DNA of 64,000 nt from Xanthomonas codiaei (lineage in GTDB: Bacteria > Pseudomonadota > Gammaproteobacteria > Xanthomonadales > Xanthomonadaceae), in contig NZ_MDEC01000006.1 in NCBI RefSeq assembly GCF_002939785.1, positions 124,001 through 188,000 of the forward strand, read 5' to 3'. Both the position numbers and the translations under genes were made by a program. Of this stretch, positions 47,402 through 59,677 are shown piece after piece. Numbering within the stretch: the first letter of the stretch is position 1; each line of letters opens with the position of its first letter. The notes under the pieces are model-generated. The model made no database searches. It saw nothing but the letters and a program-made list of their open reading frames with translations, and was not told the DNA's origin.

Positions 47402-50400
47402 TCAGAAATCGTAGGCTGCGGTGAGGCGAACAAAGCGCGGAGTGTTGTAGTTATAAGGTTCCGTGCCAATGCCGTAGGTGTTACGTACGGTGTAAGGCGC
47501 GGTGTTATAGCGGCTTTCGACACGGTTTACCGAGCGGTCGTTCAATACGTTGAAGACCTGAAGGCCCAGTGCCAACTTGTGGTCGGCAAAGGACGGCCGG
47601 TATGTAATGCCGAGATCCAGGTTCTTGATCCACGGAGTACGTCCGGCGTCGCCCGGGGGCGAGGCCTGACCACCGCAGTAGTGGTATGCGGAACCGTAGC
47701 CGATCGGGTTACCTTCATTCGATCCGAAGTAGCCCAGGCAGGAGATCGGCGTTCCCGACATGACGCGCAAGGTTGCAGACGCCATCCATTCCGGCGTGAG
47801 CTGATACGCACCAAAGGCCTTGAGCTGATGCCGGCGATCATTTGCCAGGCTGCCACCCGCGTAGTACATCAACTCAGCTGCATCCCAGTCCTGAGTCTTG
47901 GACACATCGGACTGACCGATATCGGACTTCACCTGACCTTCGGTGTTTCCGTAGCTGCGCGACCAGGTGTAGTCCACTCGGCCGTACCACTTTTCGTCGA
48001 ACGGGTGCTCCAGGAACAGGTCTACCGCGACGTAGTTACGGCGTGCCTTGTCGGTAAAGCCCCAATCGGACTGGCTCATACGCAACTGCGTGTAACCAGA
48101 GCCGTCAACGTTGGCAAGATTGTATCTATTGGTCTGGCCGGGATTGAACATGACGCAGCCGGGAATACTCACGCTGCTGACATCGCCTCCGCTTGCAGCC
48201 AACTTTGCAGACATCTTGCCGGGATCGCAAACGTCGTCGATGGCGCTCTGCAGCTTTCTGTAGGTCACCTTCGCACCGGAATTCCAGCTCTCGCCAAGAG
48301 TCTTTTCGAAGCCGAGGATGATCTCATCCTGGTATTGCGACTTCAGGTCACTCGGCGCGAACGCGTTGGGATCCGGCGCCTGACCATACTCGCCATTGCT
48401 GGAAACGGGCCCGGGACCAATTGCGCCAAGGCCGGTGGGCTCGCCGTTGGCATCGATGCCGCTGTAAGTGAAGTATTCGTCTGTGTAGGTAGACGCGGAG
48501 GCACCACGAATGGCGACGCTGTTCGGCAATGCAAGGTAGTAGCGTCCCAGATTGGCAAAGACCTTCAGCGATGAGTCGCCAAAGACATCCCAGCTTGCGC
48601 CCAAACGCGGCGCCCACTGGTCGCCACTATCGACATAAGCAACATGGTCGCTGTTGTAATTGGTGAATTTGTCATTGCGGATGCCGAGCGTCAGCAACCA
48701 GTTGTCGCTGACCTGCCAGCGATCCTCCAGGTAATAGGCCTTCTGCTCGACCGCCATGCTGGTGGTGGTGGTAAAGATACGACGCTGCGCGTAGTAGCCT
48801 TGCCCTCCCGGTGCGCCAACGCCCAATTCGGGGTTGATGCCTTCAGCGGGGTTGTCCTGCCTGCCGTAGATCCATTGATAGCCCGGACCGGTGGTGCGAA
48901 CACCTTCGTCATAGGCATTGAAGTACATATTGTCCACGCCAGCGGTAAGGTCGTGGTTGCCGAGGCGATACTCGAGCTCAAGGCGGAGGCTGCGCGACTT
49001 GTTGATCGGATCGTCAGCCTTGGCCCGATTGGTGGCCTGATTGTTGCGGATCGGCGTGTTACCGACAATCGCCGGATCCTGCTCTGTAACGCCGTCCAGG
49101 AACGGCAGCTCCGAGATATTCGGATTGAACTGACGATTGTGTTGCGTACTGCGACCCCATGTCGCATTCAAGGTCAAGTCATCGGTGAGATAGCCGGTGT
49201 ATTTGAAGATGTCGTATGTATCGGTGGTCTTGAACGTATCCGGGAAAGTCCCGGTCGCACCGCCTGTACTCAAATCGCTGTAATCGAATTCGGTGTAGTA
49301 GCCGCCGCGGCGGTCGGTGTTCTGGATGCGCGTGTATTCGAGGATGTTGGAATCGTTGATGTTCCAATCCAACTTTCCGTAAAACTTTGGAGAGCTGTAA
49401 CCGTAGTTGTTTTGACCCTGGATGGCGCTGGTGCGTGCATTGGTCGTCACGCCGTCGGTCTTGTCGGTCTCGCCAGCGACAAAGATGAAGAGCTTGTCTT
49501 CGATTAGCGGGCCACCAGCATAAGCGCTGTAGACAGTGCGAGTTTGGTTATTGTCCTTGCCGCTACGATAAAGCGTGCCAGGCTGGGTACGGTTGGTATA
49601 ACCATAGTTTGCCGGCAGTGTCTTGTTTGGGAACCAGACATCTCCCGTCGAACTCGCTAGCGAATCCGGCTCCCAAACCGCCTGCGCACCGAAATGCCAT
49701 TCGTTGGTGCCGCGCTTGCCGAGCTGATTGATTACGCCGCCTGTGGAACGACCGTACTTGGCGCTGTAGCCACCCGTATAGGTTTCCTGCTGGTCGATGG
49801 CGCCGTAGGGCAGGCTGACGCCGCCCAGGTTGCTGAGCGGATTGCTGACGTTGAAGCCATTGATGTAGTAGGCGTTTTCGGTGACGCCCGAGCCACCGAA
49901 CGATACTACCGAGCGCGAGCCGTTATTGAATGCGCCGCTGCCAGCCACCGCACCTGGTGCGAGCAACGCGATCGCTTCGGCACTACGGCCCAGCGGCAGG
50001 GTTGCCAGTTGCTCGGAGGTGATCACCGAGCGCGAACTAGTGGAGCTGACGTCGATCTTGGGTGCATTTGCAGCGGTGACCGTGATCGCACCAAGCGTGG
50101 TTGCGTCCGCATTGCTGCCCGCGGCGCTGGCACCAGCGAACGAGACTTCGGTACCGGAACCCACGCGCAGCTGCACATTCTTGCGGGTATCGATGACCTG
50201 GTCGCCGCGCTTCAGGGTGACGGTATAGGCACCCACGGGCAGCGAGCCCAGGTTGTAACGGCCATTCGCATCGACTGTAATGGTGCGGCTGAGGCCGGTG
50301 TCGCTTTGCACGACGATGGTGCTGCCGGCTTCGGCCGGGGCGCTGCCGTAGATGCTGCCGGTGGTGCTCTGTGCATAGACCGCGCCATTGCTCAGGCACG

Positions 50401-50461
50401 CCCCGAGAACGGCGGCGAGGGCGGTGCGTTTGAGAACGTTACGACGAAATTGCTTGCTCAT
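47402..50461 (-). CDS. TonB-dependent receptor, Oar-like
   Basis: 1019 residues. After a signal peptide (RRNVLKRTALAAVLGACLSNGAVYA) comes a carboxypeptidase-regulatory-like domain (GSIYGSAPAEAGSTIVVQSD, then GRYNLGSLPVGAYTVTLKRG) and a plug (ITENAYYINGFNVSNPLSN). The barrel ends in VRLTAAYDF with the typical terminal Phe. Oar-type receptors import unknown nutrients or act in cell-surface signalling. It is the intact paralogue of the frameshifted receptor at 4184-7290. It is close to another receptor gene (50825) on the same strand, each with its own terminator and promoter. Confidence 0.9.
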   Translation of the reverse strand: MSKQFRRNVLKRTALAAVLGACLSNGAVYAQSTTGSIYGSAPAEAGSTIVVQSDTGLSRTITVDANGRYNLGSLPVGAYTVTLKRGDQVIDTRKNVQLRVGSGTEVSFAGASAAGSNADATTLGAITVTAANAPKIDVSSTSSRSVITSEQLATLPLGRSAEAIALLAPGAVAGSGAFNNGSRSVVSFGGSGVTENAYYINGFNVSNPLSNLGGVSLPYGAIDQQETYTGGYSAKYGRSTGGVINQLGKRGTNEWHFGAQAVWEPDSLASSTGDVWFPNKTLPANYGYTNRTQPGTLYRSGKDNNQTRTVYSAYAGGPLIEDKLFIFVAGETDKTDGVTTNARTSAIQGQNNYGYSSPKFYGKLDWNINDSNILEYTRIQNTDRRGGYYTEFDYSDLSTGGATGTFPDTFKTTDTYDIFKYTGYLTDDLTLNATWGRSTQHNRQFNPNISELPFLDGVTEQDPAIVGNTPIRNNQATNRAKADDPINKSRSLRLELEYRLGNHDLTAGVDNMYFNAYDEGVRTTGPGYQWIYGRQDNPAEGINPELGVGAPGGQGYYAQRRIFTTTTSMAVEQKAYYLEDRWQVSDNWLLTLGIRNDKFTNYNSDHVAYVDSGDQWAPRLGASWDVFGDSSLKVFANLGRYYLALPNSVAIRGASASTYTDEYFTYSGIDANGEPTGLGAIGPGPVSSNGEYGQAPDPNAFAPSDLKSQYQDEIILGFEKTLGESWNSGAKVTYRKLQSAIDDVCDPGKMSAKLAASGGDVSSVSIPGCVMFNPGQTNRYNLANVDGSGYTQLRMSQSDWGFTDKARRNYVAVDLFLEHPFDEKWYGRVDYTWSRSYGNTEGQVKSDIGQSDVSKTQDWDAAELMYYAGGSLANDRRHQLKAFGAYQLTPEWMASATLRVMSGTPISCLGYFGSNEGNPIGYGSAYHYCGGQASPPGDAGRTPWIKNLDLGITYRPSFADHKLALGLQVFNVLNDRSVNRVESRYNTAPYTVRNTYGIGTEPYNYNTPRFVRLTAAYDF

Positions 50462-50521
50462 TCCTGACCTTTCACTGGAATTCGGTTAAGGGGCGGTCAC
50501 CGGGGAGTCAGATGGCCTTAA

Positions 50522-50581
50522 CCCGAACGTAATGAACCTATGCTCTCCAGTGCAACCGAAAGCGGCTATTCATTAATGAAT
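50522..50581 (-). promoter_or_regulatory. receptor promoter with palindrome
   Basis: On the minus strand TTGCAC (50550-50555), 18 bases, and TACGTT (50526-50531), in the motif TTACGTTCGGG, which also lies upstream of the next receptor. Just upstream, 50568-50581 is the perfect palindrome ATTCATTAATGAAT, a candidate regulator site. The rest of 50462-50774 shows nothing else. Confidence 0.5.
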
Positions 50582-50774
50582 TAAGTCAGATCCGCATTAA
50601 AAACGTCGAATCACGCACAATTCCTGTGTGATGCACCGACGTGACTAACGATCTCGACAACGCTGTCTGCGCAGGTGGTTACATTTGGTACAGATAATGC
50701 TGGGCAGCGGCTCGCCTGGAGGCCTGTGCCATCGGGTCAGGCGGGACGCAAGAGCCATCGGCTGACGCGTGCAA

Positions 50775-50801
50775 AAGAAAAAGCCCCGACCAGCGGGGCT
50801 T
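50775..50801 (-). terminator. terminator of the second intact receptor
   Basis: AAGCCCCG pairs with CGGGGCTT around ACCAG, followed on the minus strand by T-rich TTTTTCTTTTG. It is 24 bases past the stop at 50825. Confidence 0.85.
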
Positions 50802-50824
50802 CTTCGACTGCGATCCACCTCGGA

Positions 50825-53815
<2,991 letters not shown>

Positions 53816-53883
53816 GACCTTGCGAATTCCTTGCAGAGATTAGGCGAACCAGCCGAACTCGCTGAGTGGCGGCTGAACTGATT

Positions 53884-53916
53884 CCCGAACGTAACAAGTC
53901 CTTAATCATGTGTCCA
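53884..53916 (-). promoter_or_regulatory. receptor promoter with TTACGTTCGGG motif
   Basis: On the minus strand TGGACA (53911-53916), a 17-base spacer, and TACGTT (53888-53893) inside TTACGTTCGGG. The 11-base motif is identical to the one at 50522-50532, and both are 61-69 bases upstream of a receptor start. The remaining part of 53816-54077 is ordinary. Confidence 0.5.
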
Positions 53917-54077
53917 CATTTGTGAAATATGTCGGCATTTGGCATGAATGCTCTGGTCCTGTATCGCCAATGCGGCAAACGCGGACGCGTGGACACCAGG
54001 CGGTAAACTGGGAGGCTTCGCGGCTGCATCCACGGGCGTCATCCCTCGCAACCGCCTACGAAAACACTGGATAAGCA

Positions 54078-54143
54078 ATGGCAACGATGATCGAGAACGA
54101 TGGGTGCCCAGGCACCAGCGGTGCGCAGGGCGGCGAGGCATGA
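54078..54143 (+). CDS. possible 21-residue leader peptide before apbC
   Basis: An ATG at 54078 opens a frame MATMIENDGCPGTSGAQGGEA that ends TGA at 54141-54143, overlapping the ATG of apbC (ATGA). No family is known. The overlap suggests translational coupling, but a chance frame in front of the true start is equally likely. Confidence 0.35.
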   Translation: MATMIENDGCPGTSGAQGGEA

Positions 54144-54991
54144 GCGCGGAACGCAGGATTCCCGCGCACGCGGTGCAGGGCGCATTGGCGCCACACGCGC
54201 GCATTCGCAATGTGATTGCGGTGGGCTCGGGCAAGGGCGGGGTGGGCAAGTCGACCACTGCGGTGAACCTGGCGCTGGCCCTGCAGCGGCAAGGGGCCCG
54301 TGTGGGCGTGCTGGATGCCGATATCTATGGTCCCAGCGTGCCGGCGATGCTGGGCCTGAGCGGGCGCCCGGACAGCCCGGACAACAAGTCGATCGAGCCG
54401 CTGCGCGCGTTCGGGATCGAGGCGATGTCGATCGGCCTGCTGGTCGACCAGGACACCCCGATGATCTGGCGCGGGCCGATGGCGACCTCGGCGCTGACCC
54501 AGCTGTTCAACGACACGCTCTGGGACGACCTGGACTATCTGCTGATCGACCTGCCGCCGGGCACCGGCGACATCCAGCTGACGCTGTCGCAGAAGATCCC
54601 GGTCGCCGGGGCGGTGATCGTCACCACCCCGCAGGACATCGCCACCCTGGATGCGCGCAAGGCCTTGAAGATGTTCGAAAAGGTGGAGGTGCCGGTGCTG
54701 GGCATCGTCGAGAACATGGCGGTGCATACCTGCAGCAGCTGCGGGCACCGCGAGCACCTGTTCGGCGAAGGCGGTGGCGAGCGCATGGCGGCGCAGTACG
54801 GGGTGCCGTTGCTGGGATCGCTGCCGCTGGAGATCGGCATCCGCGAGCAAGGCGATGCGGGCCGGCCGATCGTGGTGGCGGCGCCGGACTCGGCCGCCGC
54901 CCAGGCGTATCTGTTCGCCGCGGCCCGGCTTGCGGAAGAATTGGCCAAGCGCCCGCGCGCCAGCATCCCGATCTCGGCCTCCTTGCTCTAG
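54140..54991 (+). CDS. apbC: iron-sulfur cluster carrier protein ApbC (Mrp)
   Basis: 283 residues. It is a P-loop ATPase that carries Fe-S clusters to target proteins. The Walker A GKGGVGKSTTAVNLALAL is at residues 31-48, VLDADIYGPSVPAMLG and YLLIDLPPGTGDIQ form switch and Walker B regions, and CSSCGHREH carries the CxxC cluster ligands. The N-terminal MIP18/DUF59 domain found in many homologues is missing; the start at 54140 is near the Walker region and the upstream sequence does not look like that domain. dcd follows about 100 bases later. Confidence 0.92.
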   Translation: MSAERRIPAHAVQGALAPHARIRNVIAVGSGKGGVGKSTTAVNLALALQRQGARVGVLDADIYGPSVPAMLGLSGRPDSPDNKSIEPLRAFGIEAMSIGLLVDQDTPMIWRGPMATSALTQLFNDTLWDDLDYLLIDLPPGTGDIQLTLSQKIPVAGAVIVTTPQDIATLDARKALKMFEKVEVPVLGIVENMAVHTCSSCGHREHLFGEGGGERMAAQYGVPLLGSLPLEIGIREQGDAGRPIVVAAPDSAAAQAYLFAAARLAEELAKRPRASIPISASLL

Positions 54992-55087
54992 CCACGCGGC
55001 CGGCCGTCAGCGGCGGCCGCTGCTAGAATTGCCCGTCTTTCGCGCGGGCCGCCCGGCCTGCCGCCTTCCGTCTTCAAGGAACACCGC

Positions 55088-55657
55088 ATGAGCATCAAGA
55101 GCGACCGCTGGATCAAGCGCATGGCCGAACAGCACGCGATGATCGAGCCGTTCGAACCCGGCCAGATCAAGCACGATGCCGCCGGGCAGCGCATCGTCAG
55201 CTTCGGTACGTCCAGCTATGGCTACGACGTGCGCTGCTCGCGCGAGTTCAAGGTCTTCACCAACATCAATTCGACGATCGTCGACCCCAAGCATTTCGAT
55301 CCGGGCAGCTTTGTCGATATCGAATCGGATGTGTGCATCATCCCGCCGAACAGCTTTGCACTGGCGCGCACGGTGGAATACTTCCGCATCCCGCGCGATA
55401 CGCTGGTGGTGTGCCTGGGCAAGAGCACCTACGCGCGCTGCGGCATCATCGTCAATGTGACCCCGCTGGAGCCGGAGTGGGAAGGCCACGTGACCTTGGA
55501 ATTCAGCAATACCACGCCGCTGCCGGCGCGCATCTACGCCAACGAGGGCGTGGCGCAGATGCTGTTCTTCCAGTCCGACGAAGTCTGCGAAACCTCGTAC
55601 AAGGATCGCGGCGGCAAGTACCAGGGCCAGACCGGCGTGACCTTGCCGCGGACCTGA
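55088..55657 (+). CDS. dcd: dCTP deaminase
   Basis: 189 residues (E. coli 193). It deaminates dCTP to dUTP, the main source of dUMP for thymidylate in proteobacteria. The family motifs are intact: [42 protein letters not shown] (Arg and catalytic region), [21 protein letters not shown], and the C-terminal [21 protein letters not shown] at 55024-55029 is a possible -10 box of its own. Confidence 0.95.
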   Translation: MSIKSDRWIKRMAEQHAMIEPFEPGQIKHDAAGQRIVSFGTSSYGYDVRCSREFKVFTNINSTIVDPKHFDPGSFVDIESDVCIIPPNSFALARTVEYFRIPRDTLVVCLGKSTYARCGIIVNVTPLEPEWEGHVTLEFSNTTPLPARIYANEGVAQMLFFQSDEVCETSYKDRGGKYQGQTGVTLPRT

Positions 55658-55679
55658 TGGGTTAGCGCGGCCGTGGCCT

Positions 55680-55865
55680 TCAGCAGGTTGCGGCCGCCTT
55701 CTCGCGGTAGCGCAGCAATTGGCGCACACCGGCGGCGATCAGGAACACCGGCCACCAGGTCGCGATCAGGTGGCCCACATCCATATGCGCTAACCCCAGG
55801 TTGTCCAGCAGAAACAACGCGCCCAGGACGATCAGGAACAGGGCAGGAAGCAGACGGTAGTGCAT
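55680..55865 (-). CDS. small two-helix membrane protein
   Basis: 61 residues: MHYRLLPALFLIVLGALFLL, DNLGLAHMDVGHLIATWWPV, FLIAAGVRQLLRY. The LiaI/LiaF-type TM-region pattern of two hairpin helices with a polar turn (DNLG, then ATWWPV) is clear. No function is assigned. It is a paralogue of the 55-residue protein at 56250-56417 and lies close to it on the same strand; dcd is convergent. Confidence 0.8.
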   Translation of the reverse strand: MHYRLLPALFLIVLGALFLLDNLGLAHMDVGHLIATWWPVFLIAAGVRQLLRYREKAAATC

Positions 55866-56249
55866 GGCGACATCCTCGGTTGGTGTGAGGCCATGCTGCG
55901 CCCGCAGCGCCCGTCGATCAGGTGCCGGAAGTCAACAGTTGCCGATGACAGTCGTCATGTCGCCTCGCCAGTGAGCACCTCGATTGCGGTGATGCGTGAT
56001 CAGGTCAGGCGATGCGGGTCTGGGCTGTCAGTGTTCGGTTATCTGGGCCGGAAGTGCTGGCTCAGACTAGCCGTCGGTAAATGCGCTAGGCTTCGCCCGT
56101 ACCCTCATCCGCCCCTTCGGGGCACCTTCTCCCCAGGGCGAGAAGGAAGCATGCTGCATGCCACCGCAGAAGATGGGGCGTGAGAGCCATCAGCAGCGAG
56201 ATACCGCTGTTGCGATTCCCCAATCCCGACTCCCGAATCCCAGCCCCAG
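55866..56249. other. intergenic stretch with two dispersed repeats
   Basis: It lies between the two small membrane-protein genes. The 30 bases at 56094-56123 (reverse complement of 36481-36510) are followed by a hairpin (CCTTCTCCCC / CGAGAAGG-like). At 56208-56246 is the GATTCCCCAATCCCGACTCC repeat, touching the stop of the next gene. No gene is seen. Confidence 0.6.
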
Positions 56250-56417
56250 CTACTTGCCGCGCCCGAACAGCATCCCGATGCCGCAGGCGACCAGCGCCGC
56301 CGGCCACCAGGTGGCGATCAGCCGGCCGAGGCTGAGGTTGGTCCAGCCCAGGTTGTTGGCCAGGAACAGCAGGCCGACGAGGATCAGGATCAGCGCGGCG
56401 ACGACATTGGATTTCAT
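56250..56417 (-). CDS. small two-helix membrane protein, paralogue
   Basis: 55 residues: MKSNVVAALILILVGLLFLA, NNLGWTNLSLGRLIATWWPA, ALVACGIGMLFGRGK. The pattern LI(A)TWWP followed by a second helix is the same as in the 61-residue protein at 55680-55865, so the two arose by duplication. The ATG at 56417 precedes the first helix. Short genes like this are easily missed; two like proteins 385 bp apart in one orientation strengthen the case. Confidence 0.75.
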   Translation of the reverse strand: MKSNVVAALILILVGLLFLANNLGWTNLSLGRLIATWWPAALVACGIGMLFGRGK

Positions 56418-56444
56418 GCGAGAGGGCAGTTGGCGAACGGGCGC

Positions 56445-56873
56445 CTATCGTAGCTGCTGCGCCCACGCAGCGACATGCCGTTGCAGGACGTCGGGCTCGA
56501 AGCGCTGCGCGCTGCCGCTGCCCCACACCGGCCCCGGCCAGGCGGCATCGCCCGGGTGGCGGCCGACCAGGTGCACATGCAGCTGGCGCACGATATTGCC
56601 CAGCGCGCCGATATTGAGCTTGCTCACCGCCGGCTCCACCCGCAGCAACTGCGAGAGCTGGTTGATCTCGGCCAGCAACAGGCGCTGCTGGCCGCCATCC
56701 AGGTCGATCCATTCGCTGGCATCGGCCACCCGCGGCACCAGCACCAGCCAGGGAAAGCGGCTGTCGTCCATCAGGCGCACCTGCGACAGCGGCCCGTCGG
56801 CGACGAACACGCTGTCGGCCGCCAGGCGGGCATCGAGCTCGAAACCGGCGGCCGCCGGTGCCGGATCGCTCAT
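56445..56873 (-). CDS. HIT-family nucleotide hydrolase-like protein
   Basis: 142 residues. The histidine-triad motif is visible in QLHVHLVGRHPGD (HxHxH region) and RFPWLVLVPR is the family strand. HIT proteins hydrolyse or transfer nucleotides linked by phosphoramide or anhydride bonds, for example adenosine 5'-phosphoramidate. The start ATG overlaps the stop of the dienelactone hydrolase gene by ATGA, so the two are translationally coupled. Confidence 0.87.
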   Translation of the reverse strand: MSDPAPAAAGFELDARLAADSVFVADGPLSQVRLMDDSRFPWLVLVPRVADASEWIDLDGGQQRLLLAEINQLSQLLRVEPAVSKLNIGALGNIVRQLHVHLVGRHPGDAAWPGPVWGSGSAQRFEPDVLQRHVAAWAQQLR

Positions 56874-57532
56874 CCCAGGTGCGCCTGGAAGAAGCCCAGC
56901 GTCCGCTCCAGCGCACGTTCGGCGCTGTCGGCATCGTAGTGGGCCGGATCGATGCTGCGATTGAAGGCGTGGCCGGCGGGATACACGAAGGTTTCCATTT
57001 GCGGCAGTTTCTCGCGGTGCGCCTGGATCGCCTCCGGTGGAATACTGGAATCGCGCTCGCCGAAGTGGAACATCACCGGCGCCTTGGGCGTTTGGTCCAG
57101 CAGCTGGGTGTTGCGGCCGCCGTAGTAGCTCACCGAGGGCAGCCCCAGGCGGATGGCCGACAGCAGCGCCACAGAACCGCCCCAGCAATAGCCCACCGTG
57201 CCGACCTTGCCGGCGCGGGTCAGCAGGGTGGCGGCGGACTTCACCACCTCCACCGCACGCTCCAGGCCGACCGCGTTGGCCAGTGCCAGGCCGCGCTGCA
57301 GGCTTTCCTGGTCGTAGGGCAGCTGCACGTCTTTCTCTTCCAGGTCGAAGAAGGCCGGTGCCAGCACCTCGTAGCCGCGTGCGGCATAGTCATCGGCCAC
57401 CGCACGGATATGCTCGTTGACGCCGAAGATTTCCTGGATGACTACCAGGCCGCCGCGCGGGCTGGAGGCGGGGGTGGCGTGCCAGGCGGCAACCTGGCCG
57501 TCGGGGGTGTCGAGCGTGGTCCAGTGACCCAT
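56870..57532 (-). CDS. dienelactone hydrolase family protein
   Basis: 220 residues, cytoplasmic alpha/beta hydrolase. GTVGYCWGGSVALL places the cysteine nucleophile at residue 116, GERDSSIPPEAI contains the acid, and YPAGHAFNRS the histidine. The DLH family includes carboxymethylenebutenolidase, but most members have unknown substrates. It is the first gene of a two-gene operon with the HIT protein (ATGA overlap) and diverges from rimO. No aromatic-degradation genes are nearby, so a general hydrolase role is more likely. Confidence 0.9.
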   Translation of the reverse strand: MGHWTTLDTPDGQVAAWHATPASSPRGGLVVIQEIFGVNEHIRAVADDYAARGYEVLAPAFFDLEEKDVQLPYDQESLQRGLALANAVGLERAVEVVKSAATLLTRAGKVGTVGYCWGGSVALLSAIRLGLPSVSYYGGRNTQLLDQTPKAPVMFHFGERDSSIPPEAIQAHREKLPQMETFVYPAGHAFNRSIDPAHYDADSAERALERTLGFFQAHLG

Positions 57533-57636
57533 GGGGATTCCTGATGTGCAGCGAGGGAGGCGCGCATTATCGGCCGGACCGGCATCGTGAAAAGTGAGGG
57601 TTTCGCAAAGCCGGCCGGGCTGGCGCGGCGCGGCGG

Positions 57637-57666
57637 TTCAGAGCGCTGCCCGCGCGCCGCTATAAT
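57637..57666 (+). promoter_or_regulatory. rimO promoter
   Basis: A perfect TATAAT at 57661-57666 lies 47 bases upstream of the rimO start, with TTCAGA at 57637-57642 (18-base spacer) as a poor -35 box. Confidence 0.55.
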
Positions 57667-57713
57667 TGTCCTGCTCAGGCCCCAGGCCGCTCCGTTCCCA
57701 GGCTCCTGCTTCC

Positions 57714-59087
57714 ATGTCCCAGCTGAACCCCAAAGTCGGCTTCGTCAGCCTTGGCTGCCCGAAGGCGCTCGTCGATTCCGAACGCATCCTCACCCAGCTG
57801 CGCGTGGAGGGCTACGACATCGTGCCCAGCTACGACGCCGCCGATGTGGTGGTGGTCAATACCTGCGGCTTCATCGATTCGGCGGTGACCGAATCGCTGG
57901 ACGCCATCGGCGAGGCGATGAACGCCAACGGCAAGGTGATCGTCACCGGCTGCCTGGGCAAGCGACCGGAGCAGATCCGTGAAAGCTATCCGGACGTGCT
58001 GGCGGTCTCGGGACCGCAGGATTACCAGAGCGTGATGGAGGCCGTGCACGCGGCGCTGCCGCCGCGCCACGATCCGTTCGTGGATCTGGTGCCGGACTAC
58101 GGCATCAAGCTGACCCCGCGGCATTACGCGTACCTGAAGATTTCAGAGGGCTGCAACCACCGTTGCAGCTTTTGCATCATTCCCTCGATGCGCGGCGACC
58201 TGGCGTCGCGCCCGGTGGACGAGGTGCTGCGCGAGGCCGAGCGGCTGGTGCGTGGCGGGGTCAAGGAACTGCTGGTGGTGTCGCAGGACACCTCGGCTTA
58301 CGGCGTGGACCTTAAATACGCCGAGCGCCCGTGGCGTGACCGCATGTACCAGACCCGCATGAAGGCGCTGTGCGAGGGCCTGTCGGAACTGGGCGTGTGG
58401 ACACGCCTGCATTACGTGTACCCGTACCCGCACGTGGACGACGTGATTCCGCTGATGGCCGAAGGCAAGCTGCTGCCGTACCTGGATATCCCGTTCCAGC
58501 ACGCCAGCCCGCGCATCCTCAAGCTGATGAAGCGGCCCGGCGCGGTGGAGAAGACCCTGGAGCGCGTGCAGCGCTGGAAGGCGATGTGCCCGGAGATCAC
58601 CGTGCGTTCGACCTTCATCGTCGGCTTCCCCGGCGAAACCGATGCCGAGTTCGAAGCGCTGCTGGAGTTCCTGGATCAGGCGCAGCTGGATCGCGTCGGC
58701 GCGTTCGCGTATTCGCCGGTGGAAGGCGCCAGCGCCAATGCGCTGCCCGACCCGGTGCCGGAAGAAGTGAAGCAGGAGCGTCTGGCGCGCTTCATGGCCA
58801 GGCAGGCGGAGATTTCCGCCGCGCGGCTGGAAGCCAAGATCGGCAGCGTGCAGCAATGCCTGGTCGACCTGATCGAAGACGATATCGCGGTGGCGCGCTC
58901 GCGTGCCGATGCGCCGGAGATCGATGGCCTGGTGCATATCCAGAACGGCGGCGAGCTCGGCCTGAAGGTGGGCGACCTGGTCGACGTGGAAATCACCGAT
59001 AGCGACGAACACGACCTGTTTGGCGATGCGCTGCAGGCTGATCGCGCGGTGCAGCTAGGCCGCGCGTTGAACCTGCAGATGATCTAG
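57714..59087 (+). CDS. rimO: ribosomal protein S12 methylthiotransferase
   Basis: 457 residues. RimO adds a methylthio group to the beta-carbon of an Asp in S12, using two 4Fe-4S clusters and SAM. The N-terminal UPF0004 domain has [12 protein letters not shown] and [11 protein letters not shown]. The radical-SAM [15 protein letters not shown] supplies CxxxCxxC. A C-terminal TRAM domain ([20 protein letters not shown]) binds the substrate. Start at the ATG at 57714 gives the family N-terminus. Confidence 0.95.
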   Translation: MSQLNPKVGFVSLGCPKALVDSERILTQLRVEGYDIVPSYDAADVVVVNTCGFIDSAVTESLDAIGEAMNANGKVIVTGCLGKRPEQIRESYPDVLAVSGPQDYQSVMEAVHAALPPRHDPFVDLVPDYGIKLTPRHYAYLKISEGCNHRCSFCIIPSMRGDLASRPVDEVLREAERLVRGGVKELLVVSQDTSAYGVDLKYAERPWRDRMYQTRMKALCEGLSELGVWTRLHYVYPYPHVDDVIPLMAEGKLLPYLDIPFQHASPRILKLMKRPGAVEKTLERVQRWKAMCPEITVRSTFIVGFPGETDAEFEALLEFLDQAQLDRVGAFAYSPVEGASANALPDPVPEEVKQERLARFMARQAEISAARLEAKIGSVQQCLVDLIEDDIAVARSRADAPEIDGLVHIQNGGELGLKVGDLVDVEITDSDEHDLFGDALQADRAVQLGRALNLQMI

Positions 59088-59133
59088 CCGCCGCGGCCTG
59101 CCAGCGGCGGCCCCTGCCGCCGGTCCTCCCGAG

Positions 59134-59511
59134 TGTGCCGAGCCATCGGCGCACCATGCCGAGTCAACACGCCAACTCGCAGGAGCGTGCCCGCGCGCGC
59201 TGCGGCGTGCCAGGCAGAGCCGGTCCGGCTCAGCACACTGCACCATCACCAGCAGCAACCCCGCACGCCGAGTCAGCAGACAGGCTGTGCAGGCGCGCTG
59301 GCGCGGCGAGGCCGTAGGCCTTTGTGCCGAACCATCGGCACACCAGCCTCAATCAATACGCCATTCCGTAGGAGCGTGCCCGCGCGCGACGCGGCGTGCC
59401 AGGCAGCGCCGGCCCGGCTCGGCACACTGCACCATCACCAGCAGAAAACCCTGCACGCCGAGTAGCAGACGGGCTGTGCAGGCGCTTGGCGCGGCGGTAC
59501 GCCCGGCCACC
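59134..59511. repeat. 189-bp tandem duplication in the rimO-greB gap
   Basis: Two diverged copies with an exact 189-bp period (59134-59322 and 59323-59511). Shared blocks include CATCGGC, AGGAGCGTGCCCGCGCGCG, GCGGCGTGCCAGGCAG, and CACACTGCACCATCACCAGCA. 189 is a multiple of three, so one frame stays open through both; I do not regard it as a gene. Confidence 0.75.
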
Positions 59512-59536
59512 TGTGCCCAGGGCAGCAGCGGCCTAA

Positions 59537-59677
59537 GAGCGGCTAACAAAACGTCGCGAGCGGTCGCCAGGTGGGTGCGGACGGCGCGGAGGAACCGCAG
59601 TGTACGATGGGTACATGCCGATTCCGAGCACCGACCGCGCCCGCCTGGCGGCCGCGTAGTCGTTTTGCTAGCTGCTC
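59537..59677 (+). mobile_element. MITE copy C with TAA target duplication
   Basis: 141 bp, ends GAGCGGCTAACAAAACG and CGTTTTGCTAGCTGCTC. TAA flanks it (59534-59536 and 59678-59680). Its end touches the greB stop codon. It is closely similar to copy B (45461-45601). Confidence 0.85.

Noticed and set aside
54140-54200. A DUF59 domain in apbC
   Set aside because: The sequence upstream of the Walker A region is too short and unlike DUF59.
59133-59465. A 110-residue open frame across the 189-bp duplication
   Set aside because: Composition is that of shifted GC-rich sequence and no ribosome site is seen; treated as a repeat, not a gene.
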